Source of the DNA: Distichodus sexfasciatus
Lineage: Eukaryota; Chordata; Actinopteri; Characiformes; Distichodontidae
DNA length: 64,000 nucleotides
Reading direction: 5' to 3'
Assembly: GCA_032718565.1 (NCBI GenBank)
Contig: JAVGVS010000411.1
Span: 290,698-354,697, forward strand
Positions within the stretch are counted from its first letter, which is position 1. Every line of letters starts with the position of its first letter. Below the pieces are notes generated by a model, which searched no databases, had not been told where the DNA came from, and saw only the letters and a program-made list of their open reading frames with translations. Made by a program: the position numbers and the translations under genes. Shown here piece after piece: positions 13,008 through 25,653 of the stretch.

Positions 13008-15604
13008 TTAGCAAAAAGCTTCCAGACGCATTTTATTGCAGTCCTCTGGGTGTCTGAGGGCAATGCCATTACGAAGCAGCATTTCTATGTAAGGCGGCCA
13101 GAAAGAGTCATCAACACTCACATAGGGGTCGTGAGGAGACTCCAACATTTTGTTGGTTAGCTGCTGCAAGAGTGAAATGAAAGAATGGTAAAGAGATGGG
13201 AAAGGAAGTAGAAGGCACATTTTCATATCAAAACACTCATGCATCATACCTCAAGAATCTCACTCAGCGAGATATACTCCGTTTCAGATTCCACAACGAT
13301 GCCCTGCAGAACACAAACGACAATTATATTTGAAGCAACTGTATGATAAAGTGTCTGTATAATAAAGATGTTTTACCTGTAATTAAACTTAATTTATACT
13401 AATCTGACTAATCCATATACAAAACGTTTTTGAGAGGTTCTGCTTTAAAGAGATTACAGGATCAATACTGTGTATTACTGGTTCTGACTTGTGTTTTGGT
13501 TGCGCTAACTCCACTTTTATCTGATTAATCCTGGACATAACACAGGGTTTAACTTGACCTAAAGATTGTACCAAGTTAAATAGGGAGCATAGACAGGAGC
13601 TCACCCTCCGTTTCTTGCTGCTCGCTGTGTGCTGAGTCGGAAGCGGAAAGTGTTCGGCCAACATGTCGCTCAGGGTCTCCGTGAGGCTGCCGTGGTAATC
13701 CTTCACCTTGCCAATTTTCCTCTTTATGTCTTGTAAAATGCTATGGAATGTGGAATTCTCACTAACATTAGTCATGAGATCATAAAAAGAACTCGAATTG
13801 AATCTTAAACATTGTTTAAACGCATAACTCCTTATTTGTCACTCCCATAGCTGTACCTGTGCTCAGACAACTTTTCATTTTCATCACGCATGGTGGCAAC
13901 TCTCTCAGTAACCGCACTCAGCACCTCTTTCTTCTCATCCAGCCATGTCTGTTCTCTTGATACCAAAAAATAACAACATAAACATCCTGCTTTCTTGCAC
14001 CCACTGTATTAAAATTAGTAAGAGATATTAATGTAGTTCAGCAAATCAGACACCTTTGTAAAATGTCTTTCAGGGCATCGCGCCTTGCTTGGGAGTACGA
14101 CAAGACCATTTTTAGTTGTCCATTGAGTCTCTGCAGCTAATGTGGCAACAAGGGAATAAAAAAGCTGATTATAGTTAGAAAACAATGGCTTTAAAAAATA
14201 AACTAGAGATGAATCTGAAGGAGACAACTCACCTCTTCCTTCCCAATGGCCAGTAGAATTTCAGGGTTAGTTGACAGTACTGAGATGAGGACAAAGGAGC
14301 AGAACAAGAGTTTATACGGCTGCTCTGGCAAAGCACATTTATGACATTTAACAGACATCGTTATCCAGATCAACCTCCATTTTCTAATTCCAGGGACAGT
14401 CTCCCTGGAGTTACTGGAACTTAAGGGCCTTGCTCAGGAACCCAGTGGTTCCCACGTTAGCTTTTAAAATGAATATGTGGGTTCTAACACAAGACCAGCA
14501 TTTCAAACATACATTTTTTGCCCCACTGAAGTCTTAACCTCAGATATTTTAGATTAATAATTAGGTGAAAAGTCAAGCTACAATATCACTGATGAATGAT
14601 ACACTAATTCTCTTTTAGTCCTACCTTTTTAATTATCCTGTATATGCTAAGCAACTGTTGTGACTTACATTTTGGTTCCATTTCCTGCCACAGGTCCAGT
14701 TCTGCCATCATGGCATTCAAGCGATTCATGGCCTATAGAGAGATGTAAACGAAACTTAGTAAGTCATTAAAGGAACGGATCTAGCTGACGTGTACATGTA
14801 CAGCTTAAGTTGAGTCAAGTTTGTCACCTCAACCATATGCTACTGTAATGCACACTGATTTTTAAATCCACAAGAAAGTGTCATCTGTTCATTTCATTCT
14901 CTCTTTTAACCACCTCATTGCTTATATGTGGTGAGCACAATGGGGCGGAAATATTTAGGTGGTGCTGCACACTGGTGTGGTTAAAGCAAAGCACTTTAAA
15001 TGTCCAGATCAAGCAACTGAAGAAACACACAAGACAATAAATACATAATATTGTATAAACTAGGTATTTAATGGTGGTTATATGAGACTCACCTCATTAA
15101 CTTCTGCACCATCAGACTCAGTGTCTGCCAAAATGATTTCATTTTGCAGCTGAAAGACATCAGGAAAAAACACAGTATAAGAATTTTCATATTATTTTAA
15201 ATACACTTAACATTTACAAATATGAAAAATAATCTTAATTAATTTTAGTATTACACAACTCTTAATTACTTAACATGAAAACTCTGAAGACTTTTATAAA
15301 AAGGAACCGAGGCACAGCCATAATGAAACATTTTGTTATTTGAAAGCATGACTGATGTGTTTGACCATGAGAACCTTGAGGGTTTGTGGTGATGCACCAA
15401 ACCAATACAGATTTTTTACCATATTTTCCCTACCATTTTAAACCATATTTTTCATACTAATTTAAACGAGAAAAAGGGAAAGAAATGCCCCACCTTTTGT
15501 AAAAGCCCAAACTGTTCCTCACATTCATCCAACAGCTGTGCTCTTGTGCTTTCTGAACAGCCAGACTCTGCTGGAGTCTCCAGAGCTTCAGCTTCAGGCT
15601 CCAT
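13008..15604 (-). CDS. cenpk: Centromere protein K (CENP-K)
   Basis: CENP-K is a coiled-coil subunit of the constitutive centromere network (CENP-H/I/K/M module) at kinetochores. Nine coding exons join with consistent phases: 15604-15494, 15149-15093, 14732-14669, 14279-14233, 14130-14054, 13955-13857, 13761-13605, 13303-13250, 13163-13008. That gives 273 aa plus TAA, close to the usual length of about 270. The ATG opens MEPEAEALETPAESG, a poorly conserved acidic N-terminus. Then follow LLDECEEQFGLLQ, LNAMMAELDLWQEMEPK, NPEILLAIGKEELQRL and coiled-coil segments. The highly conserved CENP-K end is DSFWPPYIEMLLRNGIALRH with PEDCNKMRLEAFC just before the stop. All splice sites are GT-AG and nothing is broken. 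The start exon extends to 15620 as 5' UTR. Confidence 0.95.
14340..14470 (-). repeat. Dispersed repeat fragment in a cenpk intron
   Basis: Contains ACATTTAACAGACATCGTTA followed by TCCAGA, and later GGGCCTTGCTCAGGAACCCA. I recognise these as a short dispersed block common in teleost introns. The family name is uncertain. Confidence 0.45.
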
Positions 15605-15620
15605 TTCTGTCACCAATGTT

Positions 15621-16546
15621 CTGCAAAGACAAAGCGAGATCAGAACTGTCCTAAACCATACCAGTTTGCTGTAGGGGAAACGTTCATATCATCACAAATT
15701 ACAATGACTTCACTGCAATGTGTGCATTCACACATTGTCACAATGTCAAGTGTAAAGTCAACTATTTAGCCGTTTGATACAATGGGAAACTTTGTAAAAT
15801 TCAGCGAAAATTCAACCAGTTCTGTTTTTCCCAGACTTATCTACAAAAAAGAATGACACAGAATTTGCTCTGCTTTAATGGAACAAAGAAACATGAAAGC
15901 TAAACTTCAAAGAAGTATTATTATCTTTCTAAGAAAACTCTCCAATATTTTTTCTTTTTTAAGCAGAGACTGTCAAGCTATTTTGCAAGAAAGTCTTTAT
16001 TTAACGTCCCCCAAAATATATCTCAGAATTAAAATAGTGCAATGACAGTTTGTGCAGCTCTAGTCCAATCCAAGTTCAACATAAACTTTGAAAACTACTT
16101 CATAAACTACTTTTATCTCGGTTGCATGCAAATTAAAAGCACCAACTGCCATTAATAAATTATTTTTATAACCTCTTGCACGAAAGCAAACATGAGCAGT
16201 CACTATCACGCCTCTCTATATACGCCTTCTTCGTACGTAACTAACGTAGCCGTAGCAGACTAGCATGCAAGGAAGCAGGTTAGCTAGACAAAGAGCAATA
16301 TACATGCAAATAGCAATGATGATCCTTAAGAAATGACAACTAATTAGGCAATTATATATATATAGACTACATTAAACAAGATTATTAGCTTCGATTTACT
16401 AAGTTTTCATAACTCCCATTCACTGGGTAGCATTAGCCGTTTGGCTAACCTAAACAAACGTATCCGGCTAATAACCAACATAAAATTAGCCCGTTTCGCT
16501 GGCTTTACACATGCACAACATCTATAACACAGATGATGATTCTTAC
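15621..16546 (-). other. cenpk 5' intron
   Basis: AT-rich sequence between the proposed 5' UTR exon and the first coding exon. No other feature seen. Confidence 0.55.
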
Positions 16547-16740
16547 CGTGTGCGTTTGTGTGAATCTGTTTTCACAGGTCGGATAAAAATAAATTAGTTC
16601 TCGGCGATCTAACGCGCTCACATTCACTTCCACCCAAACAAAAATACCGCCGGCTGCACCGCCATGACGTATTTCCGGGTGGGCGTGTTCATGGGCGTTG
16701 TGGCTGCGCTGTCTGCGCGCAATCGCACCGACTCGTTTCA
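16547..16740 (-). promoter_or_regulatory. cenpk: cenpk first noncoding exon and CpG-rich promoter
   Basis: On the minus strand CACACG is followed by donor GTAAGAATC, giving a 5' UTR exon ending at 16547 that can join the acceptor before 15620. Upstream, 16,600-16,740 is CpG-rich and contains CACCGCCATGACG and CTGCGCGCAATCGC, a TATA-less housekeeping-type promoter. No divergent partner gene is visible on the plus strand. Confidence 0.6.
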
Positions 16741-18000
16741 GAAGTTTGGACTGATTTTTAACTTGTCTATGTTTTTAACCGTAATTTAGAGACCTGAATT
16801 TGCATTGCACGCAGGCCTGGATAAAAGATGTTAAGAAAAAAATTTAAGGACCGACCTATACAAAATTATTTCCAGAAAACAAATAGGCCTATTAAAAGTT
16901 GTTATGCTCATCAGCTTCACTGTCTCCGAGTCCTATAGATTAAACTTTATGATTTCTATCATTTTAAAATGAACAGGGAGAAAGTATGCTGTGTCAAACC
17001 TATATCTTGTATTAGGCATTGTTGTACCAAATAGACATGATCCAATGCGTAATGCTAAGTATGCATGAAAATAAACATGGCAACACAATCTTCCAAAATG
17101 TTCCATTTCAGAGGTCTGGAGCTTAAAAAAGCCTTGTCAAAATCTTACAGAGGTTTTAAAACAATATGCAGTAGAACTCTACTGCTGAACCTGAATTTAG
17201 GCAAATTTATGTTTTTTGTTTTTTTTTTGCTCATATTTATGCTACTGTTTGTGTTTGTTTCCTAAACTTAACTTGTACTTTTTTACTGATGAATTATAAC
17301 GATCTGGTGATACTTCACCTTATACTTACAGAAAAACACCACAAAACAGAAACTAAAAATGACAATCAATATCGACTTTTAATCAGTCATTTTACTGCTC
17401 TGCTTTTTTGTCTCAGTTTTAAGTATTTTTCCATTTTCTTTGCGGAAACAAACACATAAGAAAATCAGCAACTATAATGCATTTTAGAGTTATATCATAA
17501 ATTCTCTCTATTCCCTTTGAACTCTTTATGCCATCAATTTTCTTTTAAATAGACACGGGGTTAAATAGCCTGCCTAAGTAGTTCCTTTTCTTTTCCCGAC
17601 TCAGATGCTCATTCTCTCATCCTCGTTCGTTTTTTTGCTAACAAACGGAGTGAAAAGATCATACGAACAAAGCTCTCTGCCTTTTAGCAAACACTGACAA
17701 GCTCTAAACACTTTTGCGTCTCTCCTCTCCTACTTAACATGAAAAACACAAAAATACAGAGCTATTCTTCTACGGGAAAAAAAGACTCTTCACACAAAAG
17801 TTAAACACAGCTATCATTTAAAGCCCCCCTTCCCAAAAATGTGGAAAGAAAAGCCCAAACGTCCAAGAAAAAAGGCAAGAGTTTCATTGTAATTCATTGA
17901 CTTGTTAAAAATGCCTGGCTAAAAAGGGGGAAAAAGAAAAGAGCCGGACATTCATGAGTACACAGTGTGAAAACAGTGTGAAAGGCTTGAGGGTTAACGC
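16741..18000. other. Intergenic, no gene seen
   Basis: AT-rich interval with no recognisable exon. A short plus-strand frame near 17,065-17,265 looks like chance. Confidence 0.4.
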
Positions 18001-18009
18001 AATCCATCA

Positions 18010-18420
18010 AATTGTCTGAATTTGTGGGGGGAAATTTCCCGAACCATATGGCCCCCAAACGGTTTGCGTGTCGGTGTGGCTGCGCGCCGCGGGAGCGCGT
18101 TTGTCCTCCGCCTCCTTCAGGCCGAAATTACGGGCGCGGCTGCGGACAAAAAAAAAAGAAAAGAAAAGGAGAAAAACCTTCACCAAAAACTTCGCGGTTT
18201 TGTGGCTTTCTTTCTCCCCATTTTCTCCCTCTTACTCTCTCTCTCTCCTCCACACAGTCCCCCAGATTGGTGTTTCTCACATAAATTTCGCAAACGCGCG
18301 TTGGCGGGTCAAGAAGCCAAGACACGCTTATAGAGAATGAAAGAAGATGCGGAGCCGCGCGAGCCAAAGGAGCTGCTGTCTCTTTGAAACCGGACAGAGA
18401 CAATGGCAGGAATTGGTCTA
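18010..18420. other. GC-rich island, function unknown
   Basis: Locally GC- and CpG-rich (CTGCGCGCCGCGGGAGCGCG, GCGGAGCCGCGCGAGCC), with an A-rich run and a pyrimidine run between. All three plus frames and one minus frame are open for 90-100 codons, which is what GC-rich DNA gives by chance. I recognise no protein. It could be a promoter-associated island. Confidence 0.4.
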
Positions 18421-18609
18421 GCAGCCGAGCAGTCTCAGCCGAATGGCCCTTTTTACAGAATTGTTGAGACAGTTAGCTTTTGCTAAAAAGGAGCTCTTTT
18501 GTGGGGTTTGCATCTTTGGTGCAAATATCCGCTGCCATGAATTATGTATTTTTTTTCTTGGAAATGTTATAATTAAAGAGTAAAACACGCGAAAATAAAC
18601 AATTTGTCT

Positions 18610-18610
18610 A

Positions 18611-18668
<58 letters not shown>
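18610..18668. repeat. (ATT)n microsatellite
   Basis: About 20 ATT units followed by a short GTT run. Confidence 0.95.
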
Positions 18669-19099
18669 GTTGTTGTTAGAAATATTGTTGTTGTTTCATT
18701 TTGTAAAATTAAAAATAATTCTTTTCTAAATTAAGCAACATCTATAATACAAAAGAAGAAGAGTCATTTTTTATTTTTTTTATTTTCGTTTCAGAATCAC
18801 TTTGTAGATTTTAAGTAAGTAATTCTACAGAAATTTGGTCCTCGCAACAATATTATATTGCTTTAACCTTTGTACCAACAACGGAAACCATCTAATATAA
18901 ATACTCTTAAAATCGTTGTCACAATATCGAAAAACAATTGCAAATTTAAAAAAAACAAAATATCGAAATATAATGTACAAAATAGTTGTGCTAGTGTTAA
19001 AATGTTTGAAAAATGACACAAACGCCGAGGATCTGTGCAAGTGTGTAACGTCAGTGGTTATAAAAGTCTTTGCTTTCATTTTTCATAGAAGGTAATCAG

Positions 19100-19950
19100 T
19101 CATCTACGTCTATCTCCATTGCCTCGTCCTCCGAACAGTAAAATTCTGTGTGGCCCTGGAGGAGGACGCGCTAAAGAGATGCGCAATTTGTGCGCAATCT
19201 CGTGCCCGTGGCGCAGCAGCGCGGGGGCCTCGGACGCAGTGGGGCCCCTGATCCCACTCACACACGCCTCCGCCTCCCTCACTGACGACAGCTCATCCAA
19301 ACACGTCGTTCCGACGGATCTGGCGGACTCCACGTCCGCTCACCATTCCCGTCCAGATCCTGCTTGAGCTTGGCCCTGATGGTTCTGGGAACCAGAGATG
19401 ACCTGCGGGCAAGGTTCTGGTCCCAACTGCGGCCAAGTGATCTGGTCCCGGTCTGTAAGACAAGTACTTTTGGTACATGAAGCGCCCAGCTCATAGATCT
19501 GCTGGTTGCGAACGGTCCTGACTTTCTGCGCTTTTTTGGCTGGTCCTGGGCCTAAAAAGGGCGATTCCGTCTCTCCCTGGGAAAGAAATAAGAAATATTT
19601 AATCAATTACTTTGTGTATTTAACGAATACACACATTTTCGATCCGATTAAATTTGTACACACACATATATACATATTATTACATATTACTACACAATAA
19701 TAATAATAATAATAATAAATAATAATAATAATAATATTGATCCTCCTATCCTCACTAATTACTCATCATCACCAGAATCTTCAATGTTTTCTTTTGCTTC
19801 TTGTCACGTTCTTCTTCATGCAGTAATTATGACAAAAAATTATTATTTTTTCGTGTCTTCTTCTTTCTTAATTATTATTATTGAAATATTTGACTTTTAT
19901 TTATATTATATTTTATTTAAATTAAAAAAATTACAAGATTCTTATCAGAT

Positions 19951-20026
<76 letters not shown>

Positions 20027-20350
20027 TCATATTTGTAACTGTTCTTCACCTGGCCGCTTGGTGTTAACAATCAAATCTTTATCTTTAGTTTTCAATAGCC
20101 CCGCAGTGCGCCTGCCAGAGGATGTTGGGTTGCCAGGTCTTCGCCTCAGCAGCCTGACACCTGCGGGGAGGGGAAGCTCAGGTGCGCGAGCTGGCGGCGG
20201 TTCCGGTGGATGCCAGCGACCGGCGGCTTATTATGATGTCGATGATGTGAACGGCGTGAGCGGCCGCGATGGAGCTGGCGGGAAGCGCGGGTCGGTCCAC
20301 AAACACGGAGAGCATCGTGTCCAAGGCTGATCTGCCAAGAAATGTGGCAT
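19100..20350. other. GC-rich interval with overlapping open frames, split by (AAT)n
   Basis: Two GC-rich blocks (19,100-19,570 and 20,100-20,350) flank an AT-rich core. The minus strand of the first block is open in several frames. One shows SSLVPRTIRAKLKQDLDGN ending at a good GTGAGC donor. The second block has an acceptor-like CTTGGCAG on the minus strand before an open stretch. These could be exons of an unrecognised minus-strand gene, or a CpG island with chance frames. I could not match any family. Confidence 0.3.
19950..20024. repeat. (AAT)n microsatellite
   Basis: About 25 AAT units. A shorter, interrupted array lies at 19,695-19,735. Confidence 0.95.
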
Positions 20351-20825
20351 GAAATTGTCAAACGACGCTAATCATAATTTTACGTTGTTAGATATCAATC
20401 TCCTGCTGAAACTGATCTCCAAGTAGCAGTCTTCAGATGGGGAAAATGCAGGGCTGTAAAAGCAAGTATGGTTCTTCAAAAGTTGATGTTCTTCTGCTCA
20501 GATGCCCTGTTTCCTCCCCTGCCCTCTGGAACACTTTTGTGGTACAGTGCATGTGGAAAACCCACTTTGAGATCCATTAATGAGGCGCTTGTGAAGAAGG
20601 AGGAGGAGGAGCTACGTTCAATTATGTTCTTTCAGACGCGATTCCACCATTGCTGAACTTATACAAGCAATTTTGCCCTCATAAACTAACATATATAAAT
20701 ACTATAAATTTATATAGTATAATAATTTATATAGTTTTAATATAATAAATGCATAATTTAAATTGAGCAGGTAGATTTACATTAGTCTAAATCTGTAAAT
20801 ACCGAAACATGTAAAAGAAAAAACC

Positions 20826-20850
20826 ACACACACACACACACACACACACT
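20826..20850. repeat. (CA)n microsatellite
   Basis: Short dinucleotide run. Similar (CA)n runs occur at 7,813-7,840 and 21,434-21,476. Confidence 0.9.
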
Positions 20851-20879
20851 TAGAAAAGATGTGATAAAATGGACACAAA

Positions 20880-21170
20880 CGGTATAAAATTCTTACACAT
20901 TAATGGGTGAATTTTGGGACCACATTTCTTGTGTTAATTTTAACACATTTACCGTGTTAACACTTTTGACACAGTGAAAGTGACAAGTAAAATAACACAA
21001 AGATGTGAACAAAAGTGTAAACATGTATAATATTAACACATATGCTGTGCGTAGTTACACATATTGTGTTGAGTGCTGTGAACAAGTAGTTTTAAAACTA
21101 CACATATCTATATGTGAAAGATCTTACTTTGTCCAACACAATTTTATTCAACATTAACCCAAAATGTATT
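20880..21170. repeat. Degenerate TTAACAC/GTGTTAA-rich repeat
   Basis: Many short inverted copies of GTGTTAA and TTAACAC, with end-like blocks GGGTGAATTTTGGG and CATTAACCCAAAATG. It resembles a decayed nonautonomous DNA transposon. No target duplication seen. Confidence 0.4.
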
Positions 21171-24100
21171 AACTAAAGTGGTAAGTTAAAGTGCTGGTTT
21201 GTGCAATTTTTCTACACATCTGTTCCAAAAGTACACAGTGTCTGCTTGCTGGTAACCCCACAAGGAGGAATATGGAAGCTGCCACTATCTCAGTATTACA
21301 AAACACTTCCAACAATATGCTCACACCCCCAGCATATGCTGCACGCAGATCATAATGGCTAAGGCACAATATCTCTCTATAAGCTCTCAGACCGCCATAT
21401 AAACCCCATGGTGAGAGTCAGACCAGGTCACCACACACACACACACCCACACACCCACACACACACACACACACAGCTTTAGGAAACATAAATTAGGTTG
21501 GTCAGTGTAGGGTGACAGTTGTGCTCATGACAGGTTCACTCTCACGTTGTCTTTTTGAGTTGATGTCCTTCATAGGAGCTTATGAATAAAGATCATTTTA
21601 GCAGTTTTAAATAGCACTAACAATAGTGCTGCATCTCTTTAAGTATGGCCATAGGCCAGAAACTCTTCTAACAACTTCTTTTTAGTGATTCTAATATTAG
21701 AATATAGGTTCTGAATTGTAAACTGATCTAAATCCTTTCAGTTTTATTTTTCTACTTCTTAATGTGCTGATAGACTCAAACAATTGATGTGTGAAATAAA
21801 TTCTACATTAATTATAAATCAATGAAAAGATCTAAAATTTAGAATTGAACACCTTATTTATTTTTTATGATCAAGTATAACACACTTGGGTACAGGAACA
21901 TTTTATTAGGTTTTCTCCAACAAAACGTTAAAGATAAGTATGAACCTCAGCATTAGGCTTAAATACACAGATGACATTTTGATAGCATTTATAACTATAT
22001 GGATGTGAAGTTAAGGAGGTGAGCCTTTGGTAAAGTTACATTGAGATTTCTTATTATCTAATAAGATTTGTAAAATTACAAATAGGCCATACTAAGACTT
22101 GAAAGCACGACCTCTGAAGTTTTTTCTGAGACCACCTCGCCTTGTATTGCCTTGTGTGATGGCACAATGCAGTTTGAGCTGAACGTTGAAGGGAAGCACA
22201 ACATTCAAAGCTTCGGGCTCCCAAATAAATACATCCTAATTCTATCTAATTAAGATGTTACATTACTCCTGGCGAGAGCCCATCAGTGGCAGATGAACAT
22301 AAAGCTAGGGGCATTTCTTCCATGTGTTTAATGATCTGTGTTAGGGACCTGGAGAAATAAAGAATGAAGATTTTTCAAATTGGAGTCATTATCTTCTTAT
22401 GGCGCATATTGATCTATAAGCGCATATATGCATATATATATATATATATAATCTTAAATACTAAATACCACAGTATTATAGTGTCTGAGGTTCATCACGT
22501 TTACAAATGCTATAGTAATAGTACTATGATAAATATTACTATTACATTAGTATTACCATTACTGTTACTAATAAAACAATATACAGTAAAAAAGTAATGC
22601 TAAACCAATCAGTTCAGTGATCAGAAGTGTATATACACAAAACTAAATATATACAAAATGAAAAAGTTCAAAGACATTAGGATGCAGCTTAGAAAAGTGC
22701 TAGAATACATATTAGAATACTGCTTGAGCACTGACGTATCTGATCTTACTAACTCATATCAGAATTTTGCTAGTTTTCCAACAAAAGAAATTCTCGACGT
22801 AATTTATAGCATTTATCAGACACACTTTATTCAGAGCTACTTAAATGTACTTCTTACAGGGACAGCCTTCATGGAGCAACGTAAGGTTCTTACTCATGAT
22901 CTTAACTGTGTTCAAAATCTCTCGCATTATTCGAATCTGATAGACACCAAAATTTGCTTGTTTTCAAAATATATTCTCAAATTCCTACAATTCCAAAAAT
23001 GATAAGGTCCAAGCACAAATCACCAATATGTTGACACAGAGTTACGTTTGGTCATGTTGTGCTAATTCAAATGATAAGACTTTGCATCATTTAAAAAGGT
23101 CTGCATGTGTGAAATCGCGTCTTCACTATCAGCAGGCAAAAGAATTTGAAATTGTGTTTTCCTGATAAAATTAGGTTGTAAAATTAAACATGAAACAACA
23201 GATTTGACCATGGCATCTGACAGTAAAAACACTGGGCAATTTCTCTGTAATCTACAAGTAATGTTGCCTATGCTGTCTATGTAATGTTGACTTTTTCGTG
23301 CTTGTACTCCTTGAACACACATGCCCCATTGTACTGATTTGAAACTGCAACGCGTTTGCTCTCAACCTTTTGCCAGCCGGCCTGGCAGCGTACTTGGCCT
23401 TTGTGCCAGTGACAGGGGATTTGTTATCTTGTGCCCTTGAGGCACAGTGCCAGTCAAGAATAAAAGTTCTTTCTAAGAACTGGACCATGTTTGCTAAACT
23501 AACACTGATCAATTACATAGCTACAAATAGCATAAAACACAGAAGATGGGCTTAAATGTTTAATATGTTTCTATTTATTAACGATTATTGTTTGTCATGT
23601 CACAAAAGAAAAATCAATACCACAAAGTTGGCTCCAAGCTCATTGTTTTAGCCTTAGTATGAATTGCATGTATAAAACAACAAAACACAACATTTCAGTA
23701 AATCAGCGGCATACAAAAGTCTCGTGAGCGGCTGTGCGCTGAAGATTCAATGTTATGGCTTAAAGGCAGCAGAGCGTCAAACCCAAAGTGTTTAATTAAC
23801 CTTACAATAAACCTCCTGCCAGCACTGGCACTGGCCATTCTGCCCCTGTGTGTGTGTAAGCGTGTGAATGCATGCCCACACAACACATACTTTACACACA
23901 AGATTGCTTTGCCCCCTTCTCTTTCCCTCTCTCTCTATTTTCAGGGTCAGTGATTTGCATTAATTAAGGACTCTAGGCACACTAAACTGCTCCTGACACA
24001 CCGAGTGTGCCCTTTTTCATGTGTGTGTGTGCTCAGCTCTGGTTCATCACAGAACACTTTTTAACAAATTTAATGTGTTGTTCCTACAAATAGTTTCAAG

Positions 24101-25013
24101 TAAGTTGGAATGTTCATTTTATTTTCTTAGCAGGCAGCATTGCACTGATTAACACACACATTCATGTTAGCACACACTGCCAGAGCTGTGTCAGAACACT
24201 ACCATGCTGTTTTTTGGGGGTGTGTAGTCTTACAATAAATTTAAAAAATAAACTAATTACTAATTCATGAACTAATTTTCTTTATCAGTTCGAGTTTCAT
24301 TCGACAGGTTGCACAAGCTAGACAGAGGCATAAGGTATCGTAAATGTTGTGGCAACAAGGCAACAGTAAGAGGAAATGTGTACTTTTAATTATTTTTTTA
24401 AACACGTGCTTCAGTTCTTCAACAAAAATTTGACTGTACAACTTTCACTTGTATTGGAGTAACATTTGACTAGTGGTATCTCTACTTTCACTTAAGTAAT
24501 GAAGTTCGATTCTGCTTGTGAGTCACTTGAACTGGTAAAGAATTCAAGAAGGCAGCTCTCACTTGGCATGTTTGAGGAGTGCTGGTATAAAGTCTGATAT
24601 TTTTTTTACTTGTACATTCATGGCGCTTTAGCAGACCCTTTTCCAAAGTGAGTCATTTCCCAATTATACGGACAGTCTCTGTGGTTGTGACTTAAGTGTT
24701 ACAGCTATGTTTTAGAGTGAATGTCAAGAGTTTTTTTTCGACTGCATTAAATGTGTTCAGGCTCTAAATACCAGACTTTCTGTCTTCGTCCATCACGGCA
24801 ACGGTGACAGTTTCCCTCCTGGAACCAGCTTAAAGCATATAGCCCCGGTTGATCTCGTGGTGATGAATGGGACATGGAGTGTGTCTGTAAGTGAGAGCGA
24901 GAGTGAGAAAGAGAGAGGGAGAGAGAGAGGAGGGTGGAGACATCCATTAAGCTCCATCATCTCAAATACAATGAGCCTTGAATGAATGGGAAGAGGGATA
25001 AGCGGCTGTGATC

Positions 25014-25052
25014 TGTGTGTGAGTGTGTGTGTGTGTGTGTGCGTGTGTGTGC
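25014..25052. repeat. (GT)n microsatellite
   Basis: About 18 GT units with interruptions. Confidence 0.9.
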
Positions 25053-25610
25053 AGGCAATGTTTCCGCATCAGCCAACACTTGCTAGCAGCTTCAACCTTT
25101 CCCTCTTTCTTTAATGACAGTGTCAATCTGGCTGAGTTCTGTCCCACACTGAGCCTGTCAGGCGGTGATCAATCACAGGACTCATTCCAAGCCTAGTAGG
25201 CACTTTAACGAGGCAGCCAATTACAAAGAAGGAGGCTTCATTAGCATACTGAATTGCCCTGCTCTATAGATTGAAGGAGAATGGAGGTCTGACTCCATTG
25301 TTAATGTTACTGAATTGTCCCAAAATGAACGAGCGCAGCCTCGCTCTCTTAGTACATAAATGAGTCCACGTTTTTTGATATAATAAAAAAACTAGAAACA
25401 TTAGGAACAGGCATGAGAAAAAAAATGTAGATAATGATACCAAACAACAGATTTGTGTCTCAGAGGATTTGTGTAAAAAATATTAATATCCCAAAGTAAT
25501 GGCACTACAAATCAGCAAAATTTCAGGTAAGTCACTGACCTTTCATTTTTCAGTGCTGTGATTTATCAAATAAGAATTTCAATTCCAGAAATGATTCAGT
25601 TTACTTCACT

Positions 25611-25611
<1 letters not shown>

Positions 25612-25650
<39 letters not shown>
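25612..25650. repeat. (GAT)n microsatellite
   Basis: Thirteen GAT units. Confidence 0.95.

Positions 25651-25653
<3 letters not shown>

Noticed and set aside
22658..23002. 114-codon plus-strand frame
   Set aside because: AT-rich, no recognisable motif, no splice or promoter context. Probably chance.
171..25650. Tandem repeats considered as CRISPR-like arrays
   Set aside because: All are microsatellites without unique spacers, and the genome is eukaryotic.
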